In this document: piece after piece, positions 9,780 to 20,835 of the stretch | Layout of the letters: the number at the start of each line of letters is the position of its first letter | How positions within the stretch are numbered: the stretch's first letter is position 1 | Assembly (NCBI GenBank): GCA_025359285.1 | Contig: JANYGV010000196.1 | Location: 1 to 32,455, forward strand | From: Burkholderiales bacterium | GTDB taxonomy: Bacteria; Pseudomonadota; Gammaproteobacteria; Burkholderiales; Usitatibacteraceae | DNA length: 32,455 nt | Direction: 5' to 3' | Made by a program: the position numbers and the translations under genes | Notes under the pieces: generated by a model | Told to the model about the DNA's origin: nothing | Databases searched by the model: none | What the model saw: only the letters and a program-made list of their open reading frames with translations

Positions 9780-10847
9780 ATGCAGACTACTATTGCGATT
9801 GATGCGATGGGCGGAGATCACGGCCCATCAGTTACTGTTCCGGCGGCTGTGCAATTCCTCAGTGAGGCGATAAGTTGCTGCGTGCTCGTCGTCGGCAGAA
9901 GTGGCGCTATACAAGCAGAACTGGCGAAGCTAGGTGCAACCGCCAAGGCTGCGGTACAAGATGGGCGCTTAAAAGTCATGGAGGCGCCGGACGTTGTGGG
10001 CATGAATGAAGATATTCGTTCAGCCATCCGCAACAAGAAAAACTCCTCAATGCGTATCGCCATCGACCTTGTCAAATCTGGCGAAGCGCACGCCTGCGTA
10101 TCCGCAGGCAACACGGGAGCGCTGATGGGTACAGCCAAATTTGTGCTTAAAACATTACCGGGGATTGATCGCCCGGCCATATGCGCGGCGCTCCCCACCC
10201 GTAAAGGCGTGGTGTACGCGCTCGACTTGGGCGCAAACGCTGAATGTACGCCAGAACATCTGCTCCAATTCGCCATCATGGGCGCGATGCTTGCTACTGC
10301 GGTGGATAACAAGGTCAGCCCTACGGTCGGTCTGCTCAATATCGGTTCCGAAGACATTAAAGGAAACGAAAAAGTGAAGGCGGCGAGCGAGTTGCTGAAA
10401 GCTAGCCACTTGAATTTTTATGGCAACGTGGAGGGCACCGATATTTTTAAAGGTACTACCGACGTTGTTGTTTGTGACGGTTTTGTCGGTAATGTGATGC
10501 TCAAGACATCGGAAGGCATGGCGAAAATGATGGGGGATTTCCTGAAAGAGGAATACACCAAAAACATTTTTCGCAAAATGGCAGCGTTTGCCTCAACGGC
10601 AGTGATTAACGGCTTTCGCAAGAAAGTGGATCACCGTCGTTATAACGGGGCTGCGCTGCTTGGGTTGCGCGGTGTGGTTGTGAAAAGTCATGGGTCGGCA
10701 GACGCTTATTCGTTTTCCAAAGCGCTGGAGCGGGCCGCCTCCGAGGTCGAACACGATTTGCTGGCATTAATCACCAAAGAAATAGAGCGCCTCCACGCGA
10801 ACGGATTGATGTCACCTCAGCCCGCAAAAATGGAGGAAGCGGCATGA
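9780..10847 (+). CDS. plsX: Phosphate acyltransferase PlsX (ORF opens at 9648; ATG 9780 is the likely start)
   Basis: [28 protein letters not shown]-terminus; [22 protein letters not shown] motifs; rpmF-plsX-fabH order. Confidence 0.95.
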   Translation: MQTTIAIDAMGGDHGPSVTVPAAVQFLSEAISCCVLVVGRSGAIQAELAKLGATAKAAVQDGRLKVMEAPDVVGMNEDIRSAIRNKKNSSMRIAIDLVKSGEAHACVSAGNTGALMGTAKFVLKTLPGIDRPAICAALPTRKGVVYALDLGANAECTPEHLLQFAIMGAMLATAVDNKVSPTVGLLNIGSEDIKGNEKVKAASELLKASHLNFYGNVEGTDIFKGTTDVVVCDGFVGNVMLKTSEGMAKMMGDFLKEEYTKNIFRKMAAFASTAVINGFRKKVDHRRYNGAALLGLRGVVVKSHGSADAYSFSKALERAASEVEHDLLALITKEIERLHANGLMSPQPAKMEEAA

Positions 10848-11806
10848 CGGTTTACGCGCGCATTGTCGGCACCGGCAGCTACCTGCCTGAAAAACTCGTG
10901 ACGAATGATGACCTGGCTAAACTCGTTGATACCAACGATGAGTGGATCGTGTCTCGTACCGGCATACGCGAGCGCCACTACGCGGCCGAGAATGAAAGCG
11001 CGAGCGACTTGGCGCTCATCGCATCGCAGCGCGCGATGCTGGCGGCGCAAGTATCAGCGTCCGAGGTTGATCTGATCATTGTTGCCACCTCAACGCCCGA
11101 TATGGTGTTCCCCGCGACCGCCTGCATTCTCCAGGATAAGCTCGGTGTCAAGCAATGCATCGCGTTTGATGTGCAGGCCGTGTGTGCGGGTTTCGTGTAC
11201 GCGCTGGCGACTGCCGAAAAATTTGTAAAAACGGGCGCATCCAAATGTGCGCTAGTTGTTGGTGCAGAAATATTCTCCCGAATTATTGATTTTACTGATC
11301 GCGGCACCTGCGTTCTATTCGGCGACGGAGCAGGCGCAGTGGTGATAAAAGCTTCTGAAACACCCGGTATTCTCTCGACACACCTTCACGCGGATGGCAG
11401 TTATCGGGGAATGCTGTGCACCCCAGGCTCACTGGAAAACGGGAAAGTGCGTGGCAGCCCATTTTTAAAAATGGATGGCAGTGGCGTTTATAAATTTGCG
11501 GTGAAGGCATTTGAAGATGTTGCGTGGGAAGCTTTAAACGCAAACAACATGAAGCCAAACGATATTGACTGGTTTGTATGTCATCAGGCCAACCGGCGCA
11601 TTATCATGCATGCTGCCAAAAAATTAGCTTTGCCAGACGAAAAAGTCGTGTTGACGGTGGATCGACACGGCAATACGTCTGCTGCGTCCGTGCCGTTGGC
11701 CTTGGACACGTGCGTTCGAGAAGGCAAAATCAAAACGGGTGATACGGTATTACTGGCCGCATTGGGCGGTGGTTTCGCCTGGGGCGCATCGCTTTTAACC
11801 TGGTAA
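10844..11806 (+). CDS. fabH: 3-oxoacyl-ACP synthase III
   Basis: [12 protein letters not shown] active-site Cys, [19 protein letters not shown] motifs; ATGA overlap with plsX. Confidence 0.96.
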   Translation: MTVYARIVGTGSYLPEKLVTNDDLAKLVDTNDEWIVSRTGIRERHYAAENESASDLALIASQRAMLAAQVSASEVDLIIVATSTPDMVFPATACILQDKLGVKQCIAFDVQAVCAGFVYALATAEKFVKTGASKCALVVGAEIFSRIIDFTDRGTCVLFGDGAGAVVIKASETPGILSTHLHADGSYRGMLCTPGSLENGKVRGSPFLKMDGSGVYKFAVKAFEDVAWEALNANNMKPNDIDWFVCHQANRRIIMHAAKKLALPDEKVVLTVDRHGNTSAASVPLALDTCVREGKIKTGDTVLLAALGGGFAWGASLLTW

Positions 11807-11828
11807 TGCCCGTAAAAGCCAATCTGAT

Positions 11829-12788
11829 ATGAAAAAATTCGCACTTACGTTTGCCGGGCAAGGTTCTCAATCCGTTGGCATGATGTCGGGCTTCGAAAGC
11901 ATGCCGGTGGTCAAGGCCACATTTGACGAGGCTTCGCAATTAATCGGCACAGATCTGTGGAAAATGATCGTTGAAGGAACGGTTGAAACGCTTGCGCAGA
12001 CCATTAACACTCAGCCAATTATGCTGACCGCTGGCGTGGCAACATTTCGCGCATGGTGTGAGGTTGCCGCTAATCATCGTGCTGGCGACACCACACATGC
12101 CTCAATGTACGCGGGCCATAGCCTCGGCGAGTACACAGCATTGGTGGCGACCGGTGCTTTGTCGTTTACAGACGCGGTGCTGCTGGTACGTTTTCGTGCA
12201 CAGGCAATGCAGGACGCGGTGCCAGATGGCACGGGTGCTATTGCGGCGATTCTAGGGCTGGAGGTAGATGCGATTATCGCGCTATGCAGCGAGGCCGCAG
12301 CTGGCGAGGTGCTCGAGGCCGTTAATCTGAATTCACCAGGTCAGATCGTGATCGCGGGGCATAGGGCGGCGGTTGAACGTGGCATAGCTCTCGCCAAAGA
12401 GCGAGGCGCCAAGCGAGCTTTATTGTTACCGATGAGTGTGCCATCGCATTGCGCCTTAATGAAACCCGCAGCAGAAAAGCTGAGGGAATATTTGAAAAAC
12501 ATCAACATCGTTGCGCCAGCCAGGCCGGTACTTCAAAACGCTGATGTGGCCGCCTTCACCGATCCGGCGCTGATAAAAAACGCGCTGGTTGAACAGCTTT
12601 ATCGGCCGGTTCGCTGGATCGAGACTATCCAATCGATGGCCGAGCAAGGCGTGACAACGGTGATTGAGTGCGTTCCTGGAAAAGTGTTGACGGGATTGAA
12701 TCGTCGGATTGAGCCCGCTTTGAGTTGTCTGGCTGTTTCTGATGTTCCATCTTTAACAGCAGCCATGGAAGCGTTAAGTAATGAATAA
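11829..12788 (+). CDS. fabD: Malonyl CoA-ACP transacylase
   Basis: FAGQGSQSVGM and GHSLGEYTALVATGAL motifs. Confidence 0.96.
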   Translation: MKKFALTFAGQGSQSVGMMSGFESMPVVKATFDEASQLIGTDLWKMIVEGTVETLAQTINTQPIMLTAGVATFRAWCEVAANHRAGDTTHASMYAGHSLGEYTALVATGALSFTDAVLLVRFRAQAMQDAVPDGTGAIAAILGLEVDAIIALCSEAAAGEVLEAVNLNSPGQIVIAGHRAAVERGIALAKERGAKRALLLPMSVPSHCALMKPAAEKLREYLKNINIVAPARPVLQNADVAAFTDPALIKNALVEQLYRPVRWIETIQSMAEQGVTTVIECVPGKVLTGLNRRIEPALSCLAVSDVPSLTAAMEALSNE

Positions 12789-12835
12789 ATTATTTTTGCA
12801 ATTTGTAAATTGTCGGTCAAACGAAAGGGCAGGTC

Positions 12836-13618
12836 ATGTCGTCGCCTGATGGGCACGTTGACGGCCAAGTTGAAAACCAGTTAATCGGCCAGATTGCGCT
12901 GATTACCGGTGCTACTCGCGGTATTGGCGCATCGATTTTGAAATCATTGGGGCAGGCTGGAGCCACTGTGATCGGTACCGCCACCTCAGAATCCGGAGCG
13001 GCGACCATTTCCCAGGCAATAAATGATGCCGGGCTGACGGGTACTGGTCTGGTGCTGAACGTACAGGATGCAAATGGGATTGATGCGCTTGTCAAAGGCA
13101 TCGAAACACAATTTGGCAGCATTTCGATTTTGGTTAATAACGCGGGCATTACTCGCGATATGCTGCTGATGCGGATGAAAGATGAGGATTGGCAAGCCGT
13201 AATCGATACCAATCTCACCTCGGTTTTTCGCCTCAGCCGTGCGGTGGTCAAAGCCATGATGAAAGCACGATCAGGCCGCATAATTAATATTGCGTCTGTG
13301 GTGGGCTTTATGGGTAACGCGGGCCAGACAAATTACGTGGCAGCCAAAGCGGGTATGGTTGGTTTTACCAAGGCACTTGCGCGTGAGATCGGCAGCCGCG
13401 GCGTCACGGTAAATTGTGTTGCGCCCGGATTTATTGAAACCGATATGACCAAATCACTTTCTGCCGAGCACGTCGCGAAGCTAGTGGCAAACGTGCCATT
13501 AGCCCGCTTAGGACAAGTTGAAGATGTCGCGCATGCAGTGTGCTATCTTGCATCGCCTCATGCATCGTACGTTACGGGAAATACCATTCACGTTAACGGC
13601 GGTATGCTGATGGAATAG
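12836..13618 (+). CDS. fabG: 3-oxoacyl-ACP reductase
   Basis: ALITGATRGIG cofactor motif, NNAGITRDMLLMRM, YVAAKAGMVGFTKALARE (YxxxK). Confidence 0.95.
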   Translation: MSSPDGHVDGQVENQLIGQIALITGATRGIGASILKSLGQAGATVIGTATSESGAATISQAINDAGLTGTGLVLNVQDANGIDALVKGIETQFGSISILVNNAGITRDMLLMRMKDEDWQAVIDTNLTSVFRLSRAVVKAMMKARSGRIINIASVVGFMGNAGQTNYVAAKAGMVGFTKALAREIGSRGVTVNCVAPGFIETDMTKSLSAEHVAKLVANVPLARLGQVEDVAHAVCYLASPHASYVTGNTIHVNGGMLME

Positions 13619-13748
13619 TTTGCGTTATTTGCAACAGTCGGTGGCAATAGTCGGAGCAGAAATCGCATTATTTATATTTTTAACTGCAAACAATTGTTTG
13701 CGGGCAATTTGGTAAAATACATTGTCAATAAATCTGGAGGTAGCACGA

Positions 13749-13985
13749 ATGGATAGCATCGAAGCACGCGTTAGAAAAATTGTAGCTGAACAATTGGGTG
13801 TCGCCGAGGCAGACATCAAAAACGAATCTTCGTTTGTTGAAGACTTGGGCGCGGATTCACTTGATAACGTTGAGCTCGTCATGGCGCTCGAAGAAGAGTT
13901 CGAGACTGAGATTCCTGATGAAGCCGCTGAAAAAATTACTAATGTTCAGCAAGCCATTGACTACATCAATTCAAACAAAAAGTAA
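13749..13985 (+). CDS. acpP: Acyl carrier protein
   Basis: [18 protein letters not shown]...[26 protein letters not shown] phosphopantetheine site; ggaggt SD just upstream of ATG 13749. Confidence 0.97.
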   Translation: MDSIEARVRKIVAEQLGVAEADIKNESSFVEDLGADSLDNVELVMALEEEFETEIPDEAAEKITNVQQAIDYINSNKK

Positions 13986-14074
13986 TTCTGGAAACCGGGG
14001 CGCATATGAATAATCTGTGCCCTTTTTCGTTTCATATTCACCATTATTTTTCGCACGTTTTCAATTGATGAGTC

Positions 14075-15310
14075 ATGAGTAAACGACGCGTTGTAATCAC
14101 GGGTCTCGGCATCCTTTCACCGGTTGGCAATTCGCTAAAAGAAGCTTGGGACAATATCGTGAATGGCCGAAGCGGTATCGGCCCTATTACCAAATTTGAC
14201 GCATCGTCATTGCCGTCTCGATTCGCGGGGGAGTTAAAAAACTTTAACCCAGCGGATTGGATGTCGGCCAAAGAAGTCCGGCGCATGGACTCTTTTATTC
14301 ATTATGGTATCGCTGCGACCAAAATGGCGATTGACGACGCGGGCCTGATCGTGACCGAACAAAACGCTGAACGAATTGGCGTCAATGTCGGCTCTGGTAT
14401 TGGCGGTTTGCCGATGATTGAAGATACGGTGCGCGAAATAGTGGCAAAAGGCCCGCGCCGCATTTCGCCATTTTTCGTGCCGGGTTCGATCGTTAATATG
14501 GTCGCAGGAATGATTTCGATTCTCTATGGCCTCAAAGGGCCTAACGTTTCGATGGTTTCTGCCTGCACTACCGCCGCTCACTGTATCGGTGATGCGGCGA
14601 GATTTATTGAATATGGCGACGCCGATGTCATGATCGCTGGTGGGGCTGAAGCCACTGTCAGCATGGCAGGAATCGGTGGCTTTTGTGCCTGTAAAGCGCT
14701 GTCAGAGCGCAATGATTCACCGGAAACAGCAAGCCGCCCGTTTGATCGTGACCGCGATGGTTTTGTACTCGGTGAGGGCGCAGGAATACTGGTGTTAGAG
14801 TCCCTCGAACACGCGCAAGCACGCGGTGCTCGTATTTACGCTGAGTTAAGCGGTATGGGTATGAGCGCGGACGCTAATCATATTACTGCACCCGATATGG
14901 ACGGACCGCGCCGCGGTATGCTGGCGGCACTTAAAAACGCAAAGGTCAATGCGTCAGATGTGCAATACGTTAATGCGCACGGTACTTCAACGCCGCTGGG
15001 CGATAAAAACGAAACTGCGGCGATGAAAGCAGCGTTTGGCGATCAGGCATACTCGCTGGTAGTGAACTCCACGAAATCAATGACGGGTCATTTGCTGGGC
15101 GCGGCGGGGGGTATCGAAGCCGTGTTTACAACGCTAGCGATCAAAAACCAAATCTCTCCGCCAACGATTAACATTTTTAATCAGGACCCAGAGTGTGATC
15201 TGGACTACTGCGCGAACGTCGCCCGTGATCTGAAGATTGATGTTGCGCTATCAAACTCGTTCGGCTTCGGCGGCACCAACGGCACGCTCGTGTTCAAGCG
15301 TTTTTCCTAG
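14075..15310 (+). CDS. fabF: 3-oxoacyl-ACP synthase II
   Basis: MSKRRVVITGLGILSPVGNS; VSACTTAAHCIGDA active-site Cys; NAHGTSTPLGD; NSFGFGGTNG. Confidence 0.96.
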   Translation: MSKRRVVITGLGILSPVGNSLKEAWDNIVNGRSGIGPITKFDASSLPSRFAGELKNFNPADWMSAKEVRRMDSFIHYGIAATKMAIDDAGLIVTEQNAERIGVNVGSGIGGLPMIEDTVREIVAKGPRRISPFFVPGSIVNMVAGMISILYGLKGPNVSMVSACTTAAHCIGDAARFIEYGDADVMIAGGAEATVSMAGIGGFCACKALSERNDSPETASRPFDRDRDGFVLGEGAGILVLESLEHAQARGARIYAELSGMGMSADANHITAPDMDGPRRGMLAALKNAKVNASDVQYVNAHGTSTPLGDKNETAAMKAAFGDQAYSLVVNSTKSMTGHLLGAAGGIEAVFTTLAIKNQISPPTINIFNQDPECDLDYCANVARDLKIDVALSNSFGFGGTNGTLVFKRFS

Positions 15311-15363
15311 GCGACACGGTTGTTTGCGGACGATACAGTTTTAGACCCCATCAGTCTTGGGCG

Positions 15364-16389
15364 ATGAAACGCGTTTTCACACGACTGTTGTCGCTCGTAT
15401 TTGCTGCCGTCGCTGCGGTCGTGGGATGGCTATATTATTTTGCTCACCATAGTTTGCCGCTGCCGATTGCAGAGCAGCCGAAAACGGGGCTTACTGCTTC
15501 AGTGTTTGATTTTACGGTCAGGCCCGGCGCGTCGCTGAAAACGCTCTCAAGACAGCTCACCGAGCAGGGCCTGTTGCCTGAGCCACAATCACTTTGGCTG
15601 CTGGGTCGCCTCACCAACCAAGCTACGGGCATCCAGGCCGGAAGCTACAGGCTTGACGCTGCCGTTACGCCGCTTGAATTACTGCAGAAATTGAACGACG
15701 GCGACGTTATTCCTGTTTCAGTAACGTTTGTCGAAGGATCAACTTTCGCCGACATGCGTGCGCGCCTCGAGAAAACCGATGGCGTGAAAGTGTTGCTCAA
15801 AGGTTTGTCGAATACGGAGGTACTCAAACGTATTGGTGCCACTGAAGCCTATCCCGAGGGGTTGTTTTTTCCGGATACCTATCGATTTGCGGCCGGATCA
15901 ACTGATGTCGAACTGCTGAAGACAAGCTATCAGGCAATGAGGAAAAAACTGGATGAAGCTTGGGCGATGCGTGATGAAAACCTGCCTTACAAAACGCCGT
16001 ACGATGCGCTGAAGATGGCGTCGATTATCGAAAAAGAAACCGGTAAAGCTGAAGAGCGGCCATTGATTGGCGCGGTTTTTATTAACCGTTTGCGTATTCC
16101 AATGCGTTTGCAAACCGATCCCACCGTAATTTACGGGATGGGTGAAAGCTATGATGGCAACATTCGCAAGCGCGATTTGACCTCCGATACGCCCTACAAC
16201 ACCTACACTCGCGATGGATTGCCGCCGACGCCCATTGCGATGCCCGGATGGGGATCGCTACTAGCTGCGGTCAAGCCTGCGGTGTCAAAAAAACTTTATT
16301 TTGTGGGCAAGGGTGACGGCACGCATTATTTTTCAGCATCGCTGGAAGAACATAATCGTGCGGTCGCCAAATACCAGCTGGGCCGCTGA
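15364..16389 (+). CDS. mltG: Endolytic transglycosylase MltG/YceG
   Basis: N-terminal TM segment; [26 protein letters not shown] and [12 protein letters not shown] motifs. Confidence 0.94.
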   Translation: MKRVFTRLLSLVFAAVAAVVGWLYYFAHHSLPLPIAEQPKTGLTASVFDFTVRPGASLKTLSRQLTEQGLLPEPQSLWLLGRLTNQATGIQAGSYRLDAAVTPLELLQKLNDGDVIPVSVTFVEGSTFADMRARLEKTDGVKVLLKGLSNTEVLKRIGATEAYPEGLFFPDTYRFAAGSTDVELLKTSYQAMRKKLDEAWAMRDENLPYKTPYDALKMASIIEKETGKAEERPLIGAVFINRLRIPMRLQTDPTVIYGMGESYDGNIRKRDLTSDTPYNTYTRDGLPPTPIAMPGWGSLLAAVKPAVSKKLYFVGKGDGTHYFSASLEEHNRAVAKYQLGR

Positions 16390-17015
16390 TGCGTGGCAAA
16401 TTCATCACGCTTGAAGGCATTGACGGCGCAGGAAAATCATCGCATCTGGCGTTTATCGCGGATCAGATTAGCGCCCGAAAAATTGAAGTAATCCGCACGC
16501 GTGAGCCCGGCGGCACGCCGCTGGGCGAGGCGCTTCGCGGTATTGTATTGAATGAACCTATGCACGCGGAGACGGAGGCGCTACTGGTGTTTGCCTCGCG
16601 GCGCGAGCACTTGGCCAAGGTAATCGAGCCCGCACTCGCGCAGGGCGCGTGGGTGATTTCTGATCGCTTCACCGATTCAACATATGCATACCAATGCGGA
16701 GGTCGCGGCCTGCCTGAAAGCCGCGCCGCTATTTTGGAAGATTGGGTGCATCGACATTTGCAGCCCGATCTCACTATTTTGTTCGACGCGCCTCTCGCCA
16801 TCGCTCGCGAGAGGCTGGATAGGGGCACATCAGAACCGGATAAATTTGAGCGTGAACAAAATGAATTCTTTGGTCGCGTCAAAGCGGCTTATCTCAAACG
16901 TGCCGCTGAGTTTCCGGGGCGAATCAAAGTTATCGACTCGGCGGGTTCAATGGATGACATTCGCTCAACGCTAACAATACTGTTGGCAGCGCTTGATCGC
17001 GATGAACGGCCATGA
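16389..17015 (+). CDS. tmk: Thymidylate kinase
   Basis: [18 protein letters not shown]-loop, [25 protein letters not shown] motifs. Confidence 0.96.
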   Translation: MRGKFITLEGIDGAGKSSHLAFIADQISARKIEVIRTREPGGTPLGEALRGIVLNEPMHAETEALLVFASRREHLAKVIEPALAQGAWVISDRFTDSTYAYQCGGRGLPESRAAILEDWVHRHLQPDLTILFDAPLAIARERLDRGTSEPDKFEREQNEFFGRVKAAYLKRAAEFPGRIKVIDSAGSMDDIRSTLTILLAALDRDERP

Positions 17016-18049
17016 TTGATCTCCTGCCGTGGCATCGTGCGCCGCTGGATGAGATTCTTTTGCGTCGCGCCAGCCTCCCGCACGCGCTGCTGATCCATGG
17101 CAAGCAGGGCATTGGCAAAATAGAGTTTGCGCGCGCAATTGCGCAATCGCTGTTGTGCGAATCTGCTGAGCACGGCGTTGCCTGCGGCACCTGTAATGCT
17201 TGCGGCTGGTATCGCGAAGGCAATCACCCTGATTTTCGCGAATTGGTGCCCGAAAATTTATCGGACGACGAGTCCGACGCCGGTGACACCACAGATGGCG
17301 CGGGCACGAAAGACGGCACCCAAGAAAGCGCCAAAGAAAAGAAAAAAAGTAAGGAAATCAAGATTGATCAAGTGCGTGAGCTGGCACAGTTTATGACGCT
17401 TTCCACTCATCGCGACGGCTTTCGCGTGCTCGTCATTTTTCCGGCGGAGACCATGAATCTATCCGCCGCAAATGCTCTGCTGAAAACGCTGGAAGAGCCA
17501 CCGCCCCGCACCGTAATTTTGCTGGTGACCGATCAAATGGCTCGCCTGTTGGCCACGATTCGCAGTCGTTGTCAGCGAATTTTGCTGGCGTCGCCCACCA
17601 CCGACGAATCATTAAAATGGTTGAACGGCCAAGGCATTCTGAAGCCAGAAGCAGCACTGGCAATGGCGGGTGGCGCGCCGCTTGATGCGATTGCGTTTGC
17701 AGACAGAACCTATCAGACCGAGCGTCAGACGTTCTTGGGCGCACTCACCGATGCGAACGCAGATTACGTTGCTGCCGCGCAAACATTTGAAAAAAGCGAT
17801 TTGGTTAACATTATTACGTGGCTACAAACCTGGGTGGCTGATTTAGTGCTGGCCAGACTAGCGGGTGAGGTCAGTCATCATGTTGACCACAAAAGCGAGA
17901 TTTCCAGACTAGCGGCGCGAGTCGAGTTGCCCAAACTGTTTCGCTATGAAGCGTCGCTTCGGCAGGCACGCCGTAGTATCAGTCATCCCTTAAATGCAAG
18001 ACTTTTGCTTGAACAATTGCTAATATCGTATCAACAAGCGATAAAGTAG
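17012..18049 (+). CDS. holB: DNA polymerase III delta' subunit
   Basis: [24 protein letters not shown], Cys cluster C-x8-C-x2-C-x2-C ([16 protein letters not shown]), [33 protein letters not shown]; follows tmk with ATGA overlap. Confidence 0.93.
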   Translation: MIDLLPWHRAPLDEILLRRASLPHALLIHGKQGIGKIEFARAIAQSLLCESAEHGVACGTCNACGWYREGNHPDFRELVPENLSDDESDAGDTTDGAGTKDGTQESAKEKKKSKEIKIDQVRELAQFMTLSTHRDGFRVLVIFPAETMNLSAANALLKTLEEPPPRTVILLVTDQMARLLATIRSRCQRILLASPTTDESLKWLNGQGILKPEAALAMAGGAPLDAIAFADRTYQTERQTFLGALTDANADYVAAAQTFEKSDLVNIITWLQTWVADLVLARLAGEVSHHVDHKSEISRLAARVELPKLFRYEASLRQARRSISHPLNARLLLEQLLISYQQAIK

Positions 18050-18127
18050 TGACTAAGTTGTTACGGTAGAGTGTGCATTTTGGCAAAGGTCAAATCGTCC
18101 CATTTTTAAAGCAGAGCGCACAAAAAT

Positions 18128-18499
18128 ATGTCCAGCCCGCCACCAAACGTAATCCCCATTCGACGTCCCGACGTGATTTCGCTTAACCTCAAAGGCAAGA
18201 GCGCGCTTTATGCGTCTTGGATGCCGCTGCTGCGAGGTGGCGGTTTGTTTATGCAAACTAATAAGCCGCATCAGCTCGGCGACGAAATTCTGGTGGTGTT
18301 ATCTTTTCTTGAGGAGCCGCTCAAGATTCCGCTGACCGGCAAAGTCGCGTGGCTCAATCCCCAGCACACCACCGGTAGCCGTCCGCAAGGGGTCGGAATT
18401 CAATTACCGGACAACGACGTGGGCAAAGAGCTGAAGAAAAAAATTGAAGGTATTTTGGCGCCGGTCGCCAAATCAGATCGGCCTACTCATACGATGTAA
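18128..18499 (+). CDS. pilZ: PilZ-domain protein (type IV pilus PilZ-like)
   Basis: GGGLFMQTNKPHQLGDEILVVLSFLEEPLKIPLTGKVAWLNP...GVGIQL; classic location after holB. Confidence 0.85.
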   Translation: MSSPPPNVIPIRRPDVISLNLKGKSALYASWMPLLRGGGLFMQTNKPHQLGDEILVVLSFLEEPLKIPLTGKVAWLNPQHTTGSRPQGVGIQLPDNDVGKELKKKIEGILAPVAKSDRPTHTM

Positions 18500-18562
18500 A
18501 CAGGCAATATAAATTCAATCTGTTTCGCGATCCGTGTTGTTCATGTAAAGCGCAGTGATTCT

Positions 18563-19168
18563 TTAAACAACAGCCGCCAATTTATATCGATCAAGCCACT
18601 TCGCCGTATCCGGTGCCTCAGCATCTTGCATTTTATGGATAAGCTGATTCAGGTTGGCATCAACGGACAGCGCATCATGATGCAAGCCGCGCAGAAATTG
18701 TTCATCGCGAGCGTGGCCTAAAAACGTGACCAAATGATCGAAAAAACCCGCCACATTGAGTAAGCCCACGGGTTTGCCATGATAACCAAGCTGTAGCCAT
18801 GTCAGTGCCTCGAACAGCTCGTCCAAGGTGCCATAGCCGCCGGGTAATGCAATAAAACCATCTGAAAGTGACGTCATAAGCGCTTTGCGTTCATGCATAT
18901 TTTCCACTACATGCATTTTTGTCAGGTTTTTATGGCCCACTTCTTTTTCCATCAGCAAGCGCGGTATCACACCGATCACGCGTCCGCCTGCGGCAAGGCA
19001 TGCGTCTGCTGCGATGCCCATCAGACCAACGCTACCGCCGCCATAGACAAGGTCGATGCCCCGCGCTGCCAGGGTGCTTCCAAACATGGCCGCCGCATCG
19101 CGGTATTCAGGCTTTTTGCCCGGGCTTGAGCCACAGTAAAGGCACAAGGCGTTGAGGGTATTTTTCAT
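18563..19168 (-). CDS. LOG family protein (TIGR00730; putative cytokinin riboside 5'-monophosphate phosphoribohydrolase)
   Basis: CLYCGSSPGKKPEY, VYGGGSVGLMG, ALPGGYGTLDELFEALTWLQLG (PGGxGTxxE motif). Confidence 0.92.
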   Translation of the reverse strand: MKNTLNALCLYCGSSPGKKPEYRDAAAMFGSTLAARGIDLVYGGGSVGLMGIAADACLAAGGRVIGVIPRLLMEKEVGHKNLTKMHVVENMHERKALMTSLSDGFIALPGGYGTLDELFEALTWLQLGYHGKPVGLLNVAGFFDHLVTFLGHARDEQFLRGLHHDALSVDANLNQLIHKMQDAEAPDTAKWLDRYKLAAVV

Positions 19169-19196
19169 AAACTAGCTCTGAACGAAGGCGATAAAT

Positions 19197-19388
19197 CTAT
19201 GCATCAGGTGTGGCGTCGGCAGCGGGTTTAACGTCTGCGCCATCGCTGTCGGTTTCAGATCCTTCCGCACTGGCGTCAGTATCGGACTCGGCTCCGCCTT
19301 CAGACTTCTTGCGAAGTTTTTCTTCTTTTTTTGCTTTTTTCGCGAGCTCTCTTTGACGCTTTGCAAAATCGTAATTTGGCTTGGCCAA
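19197..19388 (-). CDS. Small Lys/Arg-rich then acidic protein (63 aa) with TTG start
   Basis: MAKPNYDFAKRQRELAKKAKKEEKLRKK..., resembling small conserved proteobacterial proteins; TTG at 19388 with aaagga upstream. Confidence 0.7.
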   Translation of the reverse strand: MAKPNYDFAKRQRELAKKAKKEEKLRKKSEGGAESDTDASAEGSETDSDGADVKPAADATPDA

Positions 19389-19611
19389 TTGGCAATCCTT
19401 TCAAAAATGAGAGCCTCGAAGAATATCCACCTGCATGAGGCTCTTAAGGTAGAAGATTAACCGATTTCCGCTGTGAACTCGCACGCAATCTTTTTTCGGG
19501 CTGTTTTATCACCGTAGATTATTAGCGCAAACAATGTCGTGGCTGTTGACATGGACTCTGCCAGTGGGCGCTGTGATGCTGCCCCGTTACTTGTTGCATC
19601 ACTTGCATCCA

Positions 19612-20835
19612 CTACTCGTATCTCAAGGCTTCTACCGGTTTTAAACCGGCCGCTCGTCGAGCCGGGTAGAAGCCAAAAAATATTCCAATCAAAGCGGAAA
19701 AGCTGAACGCGATGATGATGCCCGATGTGGAGATGCCAACTTCCATGGGCGACAATTTGCTAATCGCGACACTGCCCAGATAGGCGAGCAACACGCCAAT
19801 CGCACCACCACACACGCAGATCACAATCGCCTCGGTCAAAAATTGCAGCAGCACATCGCGCCGCTTTGCCCCTAGCGCCATGCGGATACCAATTTCGCGA
19901 GTACGTTCCGTGACCGACACCAGCATGATGTTCATGATGCCAATACCGCCGACTAGCAGCGAGATTGAGCCAATCGCGCCGAGCAGTAGGGTCAGCGCGG
20001 TGGCAATGCCTTGTGCTGCTTCGGCAATGGATGCCAAGTCGCGCACGGTGAAATCATCCTCTTGCTCTTCACGTATACGATGCCGCGTGCGTAGCAATTC
20101 GGTGGAATCGTAAACCGCCTCTTGAACCTGCTCCGCACTTGCAGCCTGCGCCAGAATGTATTGAATACTCCCTGGTGTCCAACTGCGAATAAGCTGCTGG
20201 CGCGCTGTCGATAATGGAATGAAGATTGCATCGTCCTGATCGCCTCCGCCCAAATCGCTGCCCTTGGTTGCCAGCACACCTATAATTTCAAATGGACGGC
20301 TGCGAATACGAATGGTTTGGCCGATGGGATCCGACTCCCCAAATAAGTTAGCGGCGACTGTACTACCCACCACCGCCACTCTTGACACTGAGCGCATTTC
20401 TACATCGCCGAATAAACTGCCTTTGTCGGTGGTCCAATCCTTGATCTCGAAATATTCCGGGCCGACACCGTACACAGTCGCGTTCCAGTTATTGGCGCCG
20501 TTCGCTACCTGAAACGGCTGCTGCACAATTGGCGCAACATTTGAAAAAACCGGTAGTTGGGCAAGCGCCGCAGAATCGCTCAGCGTCAATGTTTGTGCGG
20601 CGCCGCGACCTGCACGAACGCCATTGGAGGTAGATGAGCCCGGCAGAATAACCATCACATTACTGCCCATCGTATCAATGCGTCGATTGATGTCCTCGCG
20701 CACTGACTCGCCGATGGCCAGCATCAACACCACGGCGCCCACGCCGATAATAATGCCGAGCATCGTCAGTCCCGCGCGCAGGCGATTCATGCTCATTGCT
20801 CTGAACGCTTCCAAACAGACTTGCCAAAAATTCAT
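19612..20835 (-). CDS. macB: MacB-like ABC transporter permease (ORF track extends to 20970; ATG 20835 MNFWQVCLEAFRAM is the likely start)
   Basis: RAGLTMLGIIIGVGAVVLMLAIGESV, GIGIMNIMLVSVTERTREIGIRMALGAKRRDVLLQFLTEA, FFGFYPARRAAGLKPVEALRYE; ggag 9 nt before ATG. Confidence 0.92.
   Translation of the reverse strand: MNFWQVCLEAFRAMSMNRLRAGLTMLGIIIGVGAVVLMLAIGESVREDINRRIDTMGSNVMVILPGSSTSNGVRAGRGAAQTLTLSDSAALAQLPVFSNVAPIVQQPFQVANGANNWNATVYGVGPEYFEIKDWTTDKGSLFGDVEMRSVSRVAVVGSTVAANLFGESDPIGQTIRIRSRPFEIIGVLATKGSDLGGGDQDDAIFIPLSTARQQLIRSWTPGSIQYILAQAASAEQVQEAVYDSTELLRTRHRIREEQEDDFTVRDLASIAEAAQGIATALTLLLGAIGSISLLVGGIGIMNIMLVSVTERTREIGIRMALGAKRRDVLLQFLTEAIVICVCGGAIGVLLAYLGSVAISKLSPMEVGISTSGIIIAFSFSALIGIFFGFYPARRAAGLKPVEALRYE

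Noticed and set aside
9818-10357. 179-aa minus-strand ORF antisense to plsX
   Set aside because: Overlaps a confident PlsX coding region; shadow ORF.
13722-13748. Upstream TTG start for acpP
   Set aside because: ATG 13749 has a good SD (ggaggt) and gives the canonical ACP N-terminus [12 protein letters not shown].
19410-19444. agagcctc...gaggctct inverted repeat upstream of the small TTG-start gene
   Set aside because: 8-bp stem with a long (~19 nt) loop and no U-tract; not distinctive.
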